From Opitutia bacterium (GTDB lineage Bacteria; Verrucomicrobiota; Verrucomicrobiia; Opitutales; Seribacteraceae): a stretch of 64,000 nt of DNA. Location: the NCBI GenBank assembly GCA_002730975.1, contig PCBO01000135.1:1-64000 (forward strand). Reading direction: 5' to 3'. The position numbers and the translations under genes were made by a program. Below the pieces are notes generated by a model. The model made no database searches. It was given only the letters and a program-made list of their open reading frames with translations, and was not told the DNA's origin. Of this stretch, positions 24,106 to 32,067 are shown in pieces (position 1 is the stretch's first letter; each line of letters begins with the position of its first letter).

Positions 24106-25008
24106 TTAGACGTCGCAGACTTCGGCCGCGTGACGCAAGGCGAGGGACTTGTCTTGCCATGTAGGAATAAATTCCTGGGCAACGTAACCGTCATAACCCG
24201 TTTCGACTATGGCACGCATCACTGCAGGATAATTAATCTCTTGAGTGTCGTCCAGTTCGGCTCTGCCGGGGTTGCCTGCGGTATGGTAATGGCCTATGAT
24301 ATCCTTGTATTCGCGAATGCGACGAATGACGTCACCATTCATAATCTGAACGTGATAGACATCGAAGAGCAGCTTGAAACTCGGTGATCCGATTTTTTCA
24401 ATCATCTTGGCGCAATGGTCGACGTCATCCCCGAAATATCCGGGATGTCCCTTCATGGGATGTGTGTCGTCGCGAGAATTAAGATGCTCCAGACAGAGTG
24501 TGATCTTATTCTTTTCTGCCAGCGGTAATACTTTTTTCCAGAGTGTGATGCAGTTTTTCTCGGCTTGAGCATCATCGATTCCGTCCGCCTTCATGCCGGT
24601 GAAGGTAATGACACGCTTGTATCCTGACTCTGCGCAAAACTCGATCGCGTCGGTAAGCTTTTTGATGCACTCATCGCGATTGGTTGGATCTACGGGCCCC
24701 TTTTTGAATGAGTGACTTCCGACCAAGGAAACGTCCATTCCGAGCTCGCGTACCAGAGGGTAGTGATTTCGTGAGATACCTTCCATCGCAACTAATCCGA
24801 CATCCTTGCAAAGCTTCGCCAGTTCGGGGGTAGGCATCGGATTGAAGGTCCATCCCATAATGGACTGCTTGATCCTGCCATTCTTTATACGATACTTGGG
24901 ATTAGCTTTCTTCTTGGCCATTTGGGCCTGAGAAGTGACGGCAGCGAGACTAATTCCCGCAGCAGTCGCGGCGGCAGTCTTCAGAGCGGTACGGCGATTG
25001 AGTTTCAT
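24106..25008 (-). CDS. Tat-exported sugar isomerase/epimerase-like TIM barrel
   Basis: A 300-residue xylose-isomerase-like TIM barrel, related to hydroxypyruvate isomerases. The ATG at 25008 is chosen because it gives a clean Tat signal (LNRRTALKTAAATAAG, twin Arg); it overlaps the transporter stop by 4 bases. Metal ligands common to the fold are visible: Glu in LCLEHLNSR, Asp and His in LLFDVYHVQIM, His in IGHYHTAG and Glu in YVAQEFIPTW. The enzyme would act in the periplasm on a keto acid or sugar. It is last in an operon with the transporter, a sulfatase and a second TIM-barrel protein. Confidence 0.9.
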   Translation of the reverse strand: MKLNRRTALKTAAATAAGISLAAVTSQAQMAKKKANPKYRIKNGRIKQSIMGWTFNPMPTPELAKLCKDVGLVAMEGISRNHYPLVRELGMDVSLVGSHSFKKGPVDPTNRDECIKKLTDAIEFCAESGYKRVITFTGMKADGIDDAQAEKNCITLWKKVLPLAEKNKITLCLEHLNSRDDTHPMKGHPGYFGDDVDHCAKMIEKIGSPSFKLLFDVYHVQIMNGDVIRRIREYKDIIGHYHTAGNPGRAELDDTQEINYPAVMRAIVETGYDGYVAQEFIPTWQDKSLALRHAAEVCDV

Positions 25009-26576
25009 TTGAATAATTTGTCGTAGGTTTGATAAGCTCCGACCAGTAAGAAGCCGGCGAAGGAAAGCCAAAGAAAGAAATCCCAAGTTTTACTTGGTTC
25101 GAGACGTTTGTCGCAACGTTTGTAACGAAAATAGAGAACTGCGAATCCGATCATCGGCAACATGATGGCCTGCATTGTTCCGGAAATGAGGACCAGAACC
25201 ACGGGCCTAGGAAAAAAGACATAGCAAAGTACGCTAAGGATTGGCAGGACGACCCCCATCCATTTTAGTCCGCGTTGCCGAGCGGATTCATCTAGATCTA
25301 GAACTCCCGACACTTTTGTCACGTCCACCGCCAGACGACCTTGGGCTGCGATCGCGACGTAAAAGGTGGAGAACAGCACGGCGAAGGCTCCAAACAAAAA
25401 CAAGTTCTGGGCGATATCACCGAAGACCGGCTGGTACATTGCGGACAGGGTTTGAATCATTTCCGAACCCTCGGGAATAAGGTTGGAGCGCCCAAGTACG
25501 GCCGCTCCCAGCAAATAAAAAGCGATTGTACAAAAGGTGTAGACGATCATGGCTCCCCAAGAGTCCCAGTGCATGACTTTCATCCACCCCTTAGCACGTT
25601 TGGCCCAAGCATCGGAGTCCTCTCGTTTACCGACGTATTTGCCATAGCCTTTCTCCAAGCACCAGTAGGGGTAGGCCAACAGTTCGGCCGCACCCACTCC
25701 GATTATGCCGAAGGTGGCGAGGGCAGTGACGAGCGGATTTCCTCCATCCTTCCCTTCGGGGAATCCGAAGGAGAGACCACGCCGTAACTCCTCTGCAGTC
25801 ACCGCCCATTTGTCATAGCTCTGGAGAGCGAATAGGTTTGCAATTGTGATTAGAGTGAAACTGGCTACTAAAAATACCGAGAATCTTTCAATGAAGCTAA
25901 ACTTACCCCAAACGAGAAGGGAAATTGCTGCCAGCGTAAGGAATAAGGACCAGTAAACATCGTCTTTAGCTTTGGGAACATCACCTGCTGCCTCCATTTC
26001 GTTTTTGGCAACTGCAATCTCGGATTGGAGCTTCTCGCGTTCCTCCGATGGGCCAGAAGCCGAAAGATTTCTCAGTTCCGCTTTTTTTACGTCGAGTTGA
26101 ATCCTCTTGGCTACGTGTTCGTTGTATGTTCGGCCTTCCTCGGTCAAGGGGACACTTATAGCCATGGCTTGGCCAACTCCTCCGACGATTCCGCCTTGTT
26201 GGCCCAGAATAGCCAACATCATGACAAACCAATAGAGCAATATCCAGTTGGCATTTGCGTGACGCTTACCGATGGCAAACTTCAATCGTGGGCCTGGGAC
26301 TTCGTTAAGCGCCGCCAATGTGGTCTTACCATTCGTTATAGCGTAACGCCCCAGTTCGATCTGGGCGAACACCTTGATGATGCAACCGATTATTATGAGC
26401 CAAAGAAAGTCGAAATGGGCTTCGGCACCGGTTCTCGTCGTGGCGATCAATTCACCCGAGCCCACGATGGAACCGGCGAGGATCAAACCCGGACCGACGT
26501 TCCGCAGGATTCCTGCCGTCGTAGTCGGAGCATCCCGAACTTCGGATTTTCCTGCTGAATCAGTATCGTTCATCAT
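25005..26576 (-). CDS. Nramp-family-like transporter lacking the metal-binding motifs
   Basis: A 523-residue membrane protein of about 11 hydrophobic segments with the Nramp-family start GPGLILAGSIVGSGELI. In true Nramp metal transporters this region carries Asp-Pro-Gly-Asn, and helix 6 carries Met-Pro-His. Here helix 1 reads IVGSGELIAT and helix 6 reads AAELLAYPYWCLEKGY, so the Asp, Asn, Met and His ligands are gone. A charged insert of about 60 residues (about 150-205, KKAELRNLSASGPSEEREK) lies in a loop. It is therefore a relative of unknown substrate, possibly organic. It sits inside a catabolic operon with TIM-barrel isomerases and a sulfatase. Confidence 0.85.
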   Translation of the reverse strand: MMNDTDSAGKSEVRDAPTTTAGILRNVGPGLILAGSIVGSGELIATTRTGAEAHFDFLWLIIIGCIIKVFAQIELGRYAITNGKTTLAALNEVPGPRLKFAIGKRHANANWILLYWFVMMLAILGQQGGIVGGVGQAMAISVPLTEEGRTYNEHVAKRIQLDVKKAELRNLSASGPSEEREKLQSEIAVAKNEMEAAGDVPKAKDDVYWSLFLTLAAISLLVWGKFSFIERFSVFLVASFTLITIANLFALQSYDKWAVTAEELRRGLSFGFPEGKDGGNPLVTALATFGIIGVGAAELLAYPYWCLEKGYGKYVGKREDSDAWAKRAKGWMKVMHWDSWGAMIVYTFCTIAFYLLGAAVLGRSNLIPEGSEMIQTLSAMYQPVFGDIAQNLFLFGAFAVLFSTFYVAIAAQGRLAVDVTKVSGVLDLDESARQRGLKWMGVVLPILSVLCYVFFPRPVVLVLISGTMQAIMLPMIGFAVLYFRYKRCDKRLEPSKTWDFFLWLSFAGFLLVGAYQTYDKLFK

Positions 26577-26616
26577 TTGTTTTTCGTTCCGGGTTCTGGG
26601 ATGCCCTAGTAGCGTA

Positions 26617-28047
26617 TCATCGCCATTCGTCCGCCCATTTAGAGGTCTTGTAATGACTTCGGATACGCCATTCTCTCAGGTTGTTCAACAAGCTTTCTTT
26701 GGTATCCGAATGATTGGGATCATCCCATAGGTTGAGGTACTCCTCAGGATCATTAACCAGATCGAAAAGTTGTCCGAACGGTTCATCCATAAAGTGAACG
26801 AGCTTCCAGTCTTTGCTCCGAATCATAGTCATGAATTCGGAGTCGGTAAATATCAGGTCCTTGGCTTGCTCGGCATATAGATAATCACGACCTTTCCAGG
26901 TCGGATTTCCTTCAAGTGCCGGTAGAATGCTCCGTGCTTCAATGGTTTCCGGCAACTTCGCGCCTGCTAATTCGAGAATAGCCGGCCCGAGATCCATAAG
27001 CTGTACGAGATCCTCGACCTTCCGACCGCCCTTGAAAAGACTTGGAGCATAAACGATCAGGGGAACTCGAGTAATCTGCTCGTACATCGTCCACTTCTGG
27101 CTGTGTCCGTGATCCGTTAGGTTGTCGCCATGATCACTGGCAAATACAATCACGGTATTTTCCATTTCCCCTTTTTCCTCCAACGCTTTTATTATCGCTC
27201 CCACCTTTTCATCGATCATGGTTACGTTTGCCAGATAGTGGGCTCGTTGTCTTCGGCGCTGCTCCTCGGTCGGGTTAAGCATGTGAACGACGGAGTCGTG
27301 ATCAATCTCCGCGTTGTGCACGCGCATAGCCTTGAGTGGTGGCGGTTGTCCATCGAGGTCCTCTTGCGTTACGGGGTCGAGAGGGATCTCCGCTTCCTCG
27401 TAGAGATCAAGAAAGCGCGGAACAGGGTCGTACGGGGGGTGTGGTCCCGGAAAGCCGACCTCAAGAAAGAAAGGTTTTTTACTTTTGTATTCGTCTAGCC
27501 ATTGCATGGCTCGGTTGGCTACGAAGAAATCCGAATGCGTTTCCTCGGGCAGTTCCCACAGAAAGGCACCTAGGCTCTCTCGGTAGTCTTCTCGTTTGCG
27601 ATAGGTGATTCGCTTTTGTTTTTCAAAACCACGTTCCTCGACGTATTTTTCCCAATCGTCCTTGAATTCCGCCCCCTCTAAAAAACGATCTTTGTTTTCT
27701 ACCACGATTCGTTCATGGAACCCGCAAGGAGTCGTAAAAGGCCAAGTGTGCATTTTTCCGACATTGGTGCAGTGATAGCCGGCATTCGCCAAGTTCTCAA
27801 CCCAACTGCGGGTCCAGTTGTCGGCATTTTTCAGGATTCCCGTAACGTGAGGATATTGTCCCGTGAACAAGCTGGCGCGAGAAGGAGCGCAGGAAGCCGC
27901 CGTCACGTGGCATTGGGTAAAGGCCACCCCCTCGTTGACTAGACGGTCCAGATTCGGAGAGATTACGTGCGGGTGACCCAAGGCGGCAATGGTGTCGTGC
28001 CGTTGTTGGTCGGTGAATAAGAAAACGATGTTGGGGCGTTGAGACAT
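26617..28047 (-). CDS. Cys-type arylsulfatase-family sulfatase
   Basis: A 476-residue sulfatase. The formylglycine signature is CAPSR with Cys53 as the residue to be oxidised. Metal ligands include Asp13 in FLFTDQQRHD and the Asp-His pair in FASDHGDNLTDHG; the catalytic Lys-type stretch is HSQKWTMYEQ. No signal peptide is present, so the enzyme is probably cytoplasmic, or exported by an unseen route. It removes sulfate esters, most likely from imported sugars. It is preceded by a TIM-barrel isomerase gene (33-base gap) and followed by the Nramp-like gene (40-base gap). Confidence 0.93.
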   Translation of the reverse strand: MSQRPNIVFLFTDQQRHDTIAALGHPHVISPNLDRLVNEGVAFTQCHVTAASCAPSRASLFTGQYPHVTGILKNADNWTRSWVENLANAGYHCTNVGKMHTWPFTTPCGFHERIVVENKDRFLEGAEFKDDWEKYVEERGFEKQKRITYRKREDYRESLGAFLWELPEETHSDFFVANRAMQWLDEYKSKKPFFLEVGFPGPHPPYDPVPRFLDLYEEAEIPLDPVTQEDLDGQPPPLKAMRVHNAEIDHDSVVHMLNPTEEQRRRQRAHYLANVTMIDEKVGAIIKALEEKGEMENTVIVFASDHGDNLTDHGHSQKWTMYEQITRVPLIVYAPSLFKGGRKVEDLVQLMDLGPAILELAGAKLPETIEARSILPALEGNPTWKGRDYLYAEQAKDLIFTDSEFMTMIRSKDWKLVHFMDEPFGQLFDLVNDPEEYLNLWDDPNHSDTKESLLNNLREWRIRSHYKTSKWADEWR

Positions 28048-28080
28048 GACAGGTCGAATTTTAGAAAAGCGGGTCTGAAT

Positions 28081-28893
28081 CTATCCGAAATATTTCCTGT
28101 AGGAGTCGATCGTTTGCTTGGCTGCTGCTTCAGGATCGGGCCAAGCGAAAGCTTCGGCAGAAATGCAACCATCGTATCCGAGGCTTTTCAGGGTTTCCGC
28201 AATAGAGCCCATTTCGGTGTGACCGAATCCGACGGGACGGCGGTTGCTGTCCGCGAAATGAACGTGGCCGAGATGGCGAACTCCTTCTCGCAAGGTAGAT
28301 GAAATATCGGCTTCCTCGATGTTCATGTGAAACAAGTCGGCCAATAGAGTGACTCCCTTTGTTGAAAGACCATCTAGAAAGTCGGCCGCTTCGGTGAAAC
28401 GATTGAAGAGGTTCGTTTCATACCGATTGAGGGGTTCGTAAATCAACTTTACGCCGGCTGCCGCCGAGCTGTCTCCCAAGTCCTCTAGTGCTTCTGCAAG
28501 CCATTCGAGCGCTTCTTCGCGAGGGACATCGTCGCCATGAGAGCCCTGCATCGAACCTATGATTGCCGGAGCTCCGAATCGCGCCCCGAAAGCGATCATC
28601 TCTCCAATGAAAGTACGGGCTTTGTTTCGAATGTCTTTGCTTGGGTCGGTCAAGGAGAGCCCCCGCAATACCTTTCCGGCTCCAGTGCCCACTGCTCCGA
28701 GACTCAAGTCGGTTTCCTTTAACAGGGACTCCAGTTCTCCCGGATTTCCCGCCTCGGGTCCCTCTGTGAAGAGCTCCACGGAATCATATCCAAGCGCGGC
28801 AGCGCTTCGAATGCTTTTTTCCAAATCGTCCCAAAGGATCCACGGGCCACCCCGCAACGCCGAGACCAAAGATATTGTTACGCAAGATTTCAT
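28081..28893 (-). CDS. Sugar isomerase/epimerase-like TIM barrel protein
   Basis: A 270-residue TIM barrel of the xylose-isomerase-like (AP endonuclease 2) fold, without signal peptide. Ligand positions are visible: Glu in LIYEPLNRYETN, Asp-His in LLADLFHMNIEE, His in LGHVHFADSNR and Glu in CISAEAFAWP. The HFADSNR motif occurs in many hydroxypyruvate isomerase or tagatose epimerase relatives. It is the first gene of the isomerase/sulfatase operon. Its leader contains overlapping hairpins (28912-28961). Confidence 0.9.
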   Translation of the reverse strand: MKSCVTISLVSALRGGPWILWDDLEKSIRSAAALGYDSVELFTEGPEAGNPGELESLLKETDLSLGAVGTGAGKVLRGLSLTDPSKDIRNKARTFIGEMIAFGARFGAPAIIGSMQGSHGDDVPREEALEWLAEALEDLGDSSAAAGVKLIYEPLNRYETNLFNRFTEAADFLDGLSTKGVTLLADLFHMNIEEADISSTLREGVRHLGHVHFADSNRRPVGFGHTEMGSIAETLKSLGYDGCISAEAFAWPDPEAAAKQTIDSYRKYFG

Positions 28894-28911
28894 AAAAGAA
28901 ATCAGTTACTC

Positions 28912-28961
28912 TAGGCAGAAGCAGTGCCTGCCTACGAGAAAAATACGTAGGGAAGGGCAGG
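28912..28961 (-). promoter_or_regulatory. Leader with two mutually exclusive hairpins
   Basis: TAGGCAG (28912-28918) pairs with CTGCCTA (28928-28934) over a nine-base loop. The same CTGCC block is also the partner of GGCAGG (28956-28961) via 28927-28932, with an inner TACG/CGTA pair (28933-28936 with 28946-28949). Only one can form at a time. The element sits 18 bases before the ATG at 28893. It could be an attenuator, a translation switch, or a copy of a dispersed palindromic repeat. Confidence 0.45.
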
Positions 28962-28963
28962 AA

Positions 28964-29854
28964 TCAGGTATCTGAAACCGGAAGATTTTGAGGGGTCAAC
29001 GCCAATCCGGGACCTACTCCGATTCCTCGGATGGGCTGTGCTGCTTCAGGTGCGGGTGAGGGTGCGGGCACAGGTCGTTGTAGTTCTCTAATTTGACGTT
29101 CTTTCTCAAGCCGTTGCTGTTGTCGTTCGAGAAACTGCCTGCGAAGGCGATCTTGATCTGCTGGAGCAATATTCGGTGATAAAGGGTTGATCTTTTTGCC
29201 AGTTGGGTCGACGGGTTCGTTCGCGAAGGGGTCATTGGGGTCAGCTACGGGAGCTGGTACTGCTTTGGGAGCAACCTGAGGCGCTAATCCCGGAGCCACT
29301 TGTCCGGGGGCTCCTATACCGGGAGCAAACGGTGAATTTTCAAGTCCGGGTGCAACGGGAGGGAGCAGAAAAGGACCGCCCGGCACTGCATTGGGGTTGA
29401 CCGCATCAGGATTGACCCCGGCTCCGGGAAGTGGCGAGAACCTTGGTGTCAAGGGTTTCGCCACACCTGCGAAAGGATCTCTAAAAGAGGGTTGCCTCGG
29501 CGTCATGCCAATTGGCAAAAGATCTCCGGATGCACCAGTAACCAAAGGAGCCATGTAGTAAAATTTGCGGTGTGGCTTATATCTCTTGTCTTTGAGGTTT
29601 GGGACGAAAATGTTGGGGTTCGTGGGAGAGGGAACGTAACCTTGCGCTAGCAATTTTTCGATGGTCCCTCCTCGAGGAAGCACGGATCGTCCATTTATTT
29701 GTATGGCAGTGGGTAAGCGACCGACGTCCATGTAGCCTGTTTGTCCTCCTCCTATTGCGGGAGGCAGACGAGGTGCTTGTTTGCTCGATCGATTGGCGGC
29801 GACTAAAATAGCACAAAAGAATGCGTTCAGAGCGAATGCAAAGAGAGACTTCAT
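28964..29854 (-). CDS. Secreted Pro/Gly/Ala-rich hypothetical protein
   Basis: A 296-residue protein with a signal peptide (about 1-20, LFAFALNAFFCAILVAA). A folded part of about 100 residues follows (GRLPTAIQINGRSVLPRGG, KFYYMAPLVTG). Residues 120-235 are disordered Pro/Gly/Ala repeats (VAPGLENSPFAPGIGAPG, NPDAVNPNAVPGG). It ends in a charged helix (DQDRLRRQFLERQQQRLEKE) and a Pro-rich tail. No family is recognised. It might be a cell-wall or envelope spacer protein. The operon with the isomerase gene is uncertain since the hairpin leader lies between them. Confidence 0.75.
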   Translation of the reverse strand: MKSLFAFALNAFFCAILVAANRSSKQAPRLPPAIGGGQTGYMDVGRLPTAIQINGRSVLPRGGTIEKLLAQGYVPSPTNPNIFVPNLKDKRYKPHRKFYYMAPLVTGASGDLLPIGMTPRQPSFRDPFAGVAKPLTPRFSPLPGAGVNPDAVNPNAVPGGPFLLPPVAPGLENSPFAPGIGAPGQVAPGLAPQVAPKAVPAPVADPNDPFANEPVDPTGKKINPLSPNIAPADQDRLRRQFLERQQQRLEKERQIRELQRPVPAPSPAPEAAQPIRGIGVGPGLALTPQNLPVSDT

Positions 29855-30026
29855 GTAAATAAACTAAGAACACTTTGGGCTATTCGTCAAACAATACGTG
29901 AGTTTTTTTAATTTCCTCCGAAAACAAAGAAAGCCAAGTTGCATTTAACTCTTGTTTTAACGCTGTTTTAAGGCCAATCAGAGTTTGTACAAATTATTTC
30001 TTTCACTCCCTATCAATCAAGATTCC

Positions 30027-31010
30027 ATGAAATTCTTAACCTATTCCTTGATTCCCGCATTAGCCTTTTTCATTAACCTGCAAGCAGCTCCCTCAAAGGA
30101 GGATTCAGCCGATCCCTCCAAAGTTGATACCGACTACGCCATCCAAGGAGAATACACCGGAACTGTCATGGGGGAAGACGGCGACAAAAAGCTTGGTTGC
30201 CAAGTAGTGGCTCTGGGAGATGGTCAGTTTACCTCCAGAGGGTTCGTCGGCGGTTTGCCGGGTGATGGTTGGAACCTGAACAAGGAGGAAATGGTGAAAG
30301 GCTCGAAAGCGGCGGATGGTTCGGTTACTTTCACCAACGACAAGCACAAAGGCATTATCCAGTATGGTGTGATGCTGGTGGAGACTCTCGCCGGCAAGAA
30401 GATTGGCGAACTCAAACGCGTCGTCCGCAAGAGTCCCACTCTGGGAGCCAAGCCACCTAAGGGAGCGGTCGTCCTCTTCGATGGCAAGAAGCATGGGGCC
30501 GACCTGTGGAAGGGTGGGCGTCAAACCGAGGATGGTCTTCTCATGCAGGGCTGCACAAGCAAGCAGACCTTCAGCGATTTCAAGATTCACATTGAGTTTC
30601 GCACGCCTTACAAGCCCAAGGCTCGTGGACAAGGTCGTGGGAACAGCGGTTTTTATGCCCACGGGCGATACGAGGTGCAAGTGCTCGATTCCTTTGCACT
30701 GGAAGGTCGTCACAACGAGTGTGGGGGCATCTACTCCACTAAGGCTCCACTTCTCAATATGTGCTACCCGCCGCTCACATGGCAGACCTATGATGTCGAT
30801 TTCACAGCAGCCAAGTTTAAGGATGGCAAGAAGACCGCAAACGCCATCATGACCGTTTATCACAACGGAGTTCTCATCCACGACAAGACCGTCTGTGATC
30901 ATGCTACTACAGCTTCCCCTATGAGAGAAGGCCCGGAACCGGGTCCCGTTTTCTTCCAAAATCATGGTAACCCCGTGCGCTATCGCAACGTATGGGTGGA
31001 GAAGAAGTGA
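30027..31010 (+). CDS. Secreted DUF1080 protein (3-keto-disaccharide hydrolase type)
   Basis: A 327-residue secreted protein. The ATG at 30027 gives a proper signal peptide (FLTYSLIPALAFFINLQAA); an upstream start at 29985 is less likely. The C-terminal domain, about 145-327, is the jelly-roll family DUF1080 or 3-keto-disaccharide hydrolase (VVLFDGKKHGADLWKGG, DFKIHIEFRTPYKP, GNSGFYAHGRYEVQVLDS, NHGNPVRYRNVWVEKK). Before it is a domain of about 100 residues (YAIQGEYTGTVMGEDGD). It probably acts on polysaccharide or 3-keto-sugar. Its stop overlaps the LRR lipoprotein gene by 19 bases. Confidence 0.92.
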   Translation: MKFLTYSLIPALAFFINLQAAPSKEDSADPSKVDTDYAIQGEYTGTVMGEDGDKKLGCQVVALGDGQFTSRGFVGGLPGDGWNLNKEEMVKGSKAADGSVTFTNDKHKGIIQYGVMLVETLAGKKIGELKRVVRKSPTLGAKPPKGAVVLFDGKKHGADLWKGGRQTEDGLLMQGCTSKQTFSDFKIHIEFRTPYKPKARGQGRGNSGFYAHGRYEVQVLDSFALEGRHNECGGIYSTKAPLLNMCYPPLTWQTYDVDFTAAKFKDGKKTANAIMTVYHNGVLIHDKTVCDHATTASPMREGPEPGPVFFQNHGNPVRYRNVWVEKK

Positions 31011-32011
31011 CTTTTCCAAATCTAACTAAACGCTGCCTTTGCTCACTGGCTCTTCTTTCCTCCGCAGGCTGCGAAAAGAAAGAAAAGCAAGAAGTTTCTC
31101 CAAATTCCGGCGAGAATTCAGCTGCACAGGCTCCCGTTAACGAGGCGCCTCCTGCTGTAACCGGCAAAATGACGGCCCCGCCCGCTCCTCCCGATTTCAC
31201 GCCTCCTCCGTCGCCTACAAGCACCCCGCCGGGCTTGGGTGGGCCTTCAAGTCCCAAGGTTGCGGAATTACAAGCCATTCTTCGAAAGGCCAACCCGGCT
31301 TACCAAGGCCAAGGAAAGTTTCATGAGGAAAACGGAGAAATCGTCGCTGCAGAACTTCCGAACTGCAACTTGAGCGACCTTTCGCCCCTGAAAGGCTTGA
31401 GCCTGTTCGGCATGGATATCAGCGGAAACCCCGTTCGGGAAATTCGACACCTAAAGGGGATGCCCCTCCGAAACTTGTTCATGGAAAACACTCTTGTGGA
31501 AGACCTTTCACCTCTGAAAGGGGCTCCCATCTTAGAGCTTCGCTTGAATGGGTCGCCTCTTCAATCGCTAAAAGGCCTGGAAGGCATGCCCTTGGAAAAT
31601 TTGTATATGCTGGGAACGAAAGTGACAGACGTCTCGGCCTTGGCGGGCTCCAAGTTAAGGCAGCTCTGGCTGAACGAGACGCCTGTTTCCGACTTGGCAC
31701 CATTGGCGGGTGCACCGATTGTCAGTCTCACGCTTCATCGTACAAAGGTTTCCGATCTGTCCTTTATTCGTAACTTACCTGTTATTCAGCGTCTGCACAT
31801 TGCAGAGACTCCCGTGACTGATCTCACACCACTCAAGGGCGTGCCCTTGACGCGTTTGGTATTTACCCCTGGAAAGATCGAGAAAGGTCTTAAAGTGGTT
31901 CGTCAACTATTCGGACTGCGCGAGATCGGCACTCGTTTCGACGACCAAAGTCGCGACCTCATGCCCCCCGATCAGTTCTGGAGTCGGTTCGACAACGGCG
32001 AGTTCCGCTAA
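30992..32011 (+). CDS. Leucine-rich-repeat lipoprotein
   Basis: A 339-residue protein. The signal peptide ends in a lipobox (LLSSAGC, Cys27), followed by a Pro-rich linker (PPAPPDFTPPPSPTSTPP). From about residue 110 there are about eight leucine-rich repeats of 21-23 residues, for example LSPLKGLSLFGMDISGNPV, LRNLFMENTLVEDLSPLKG and LRQLWLNETPVSDLAPLAG, of the internalin or SDS22 type. The C-terminal block (DLMPPDQFWSRFDNGEF) resembles the end of LRR segments in Planctomycete proteins. It starts inside the DUF1080 gene (19-base overlap), so translation is coupled. It is likely a cell-surface binding or recognition protein. Confidence 0.85.
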   Translation: MGGEEVTFPNLTKRCLCSLALLSSAGCEKKEKQEVSPNSGENSAAQAPVNEAPPAVTGKMTAPPAPPDFTPPPSPTSTPPGLGGPSSPKVAELQAILRKANPAYQGQGKFHEENGEIVAAELPNCNLSDLSPLKGLSLFGMDISGNPVREIRHLKGMPLRNLFMENTLVEDLSPLKGAPILELRLNGSPLQSLKGLEGMPLENLYMLGTKVTDVSALAGSKLRQLWLNETPVSDLAPLAGAPIVSLTLHRTKVSDLSFIRNLPVIQRLHIAETPVTDLTPLKGVPLTRLVFTPGKIEKGLKVVRQLFGLREIGTRFDDQSRDLMPPDQFWSRFDNGEFR

Positions 32012-32067
32012 GGCTTATTTCCAAATCCCTGCCCCCGCATTCTTAAACGGGCCAATTGGAAAAATCT

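Noticed and set aside
30105-31019. A 304-codon frame antisense to the DUF1080 gene
   Set aside because: The sense protein has a clear family, signal peptide and length; the antisense frame has none.
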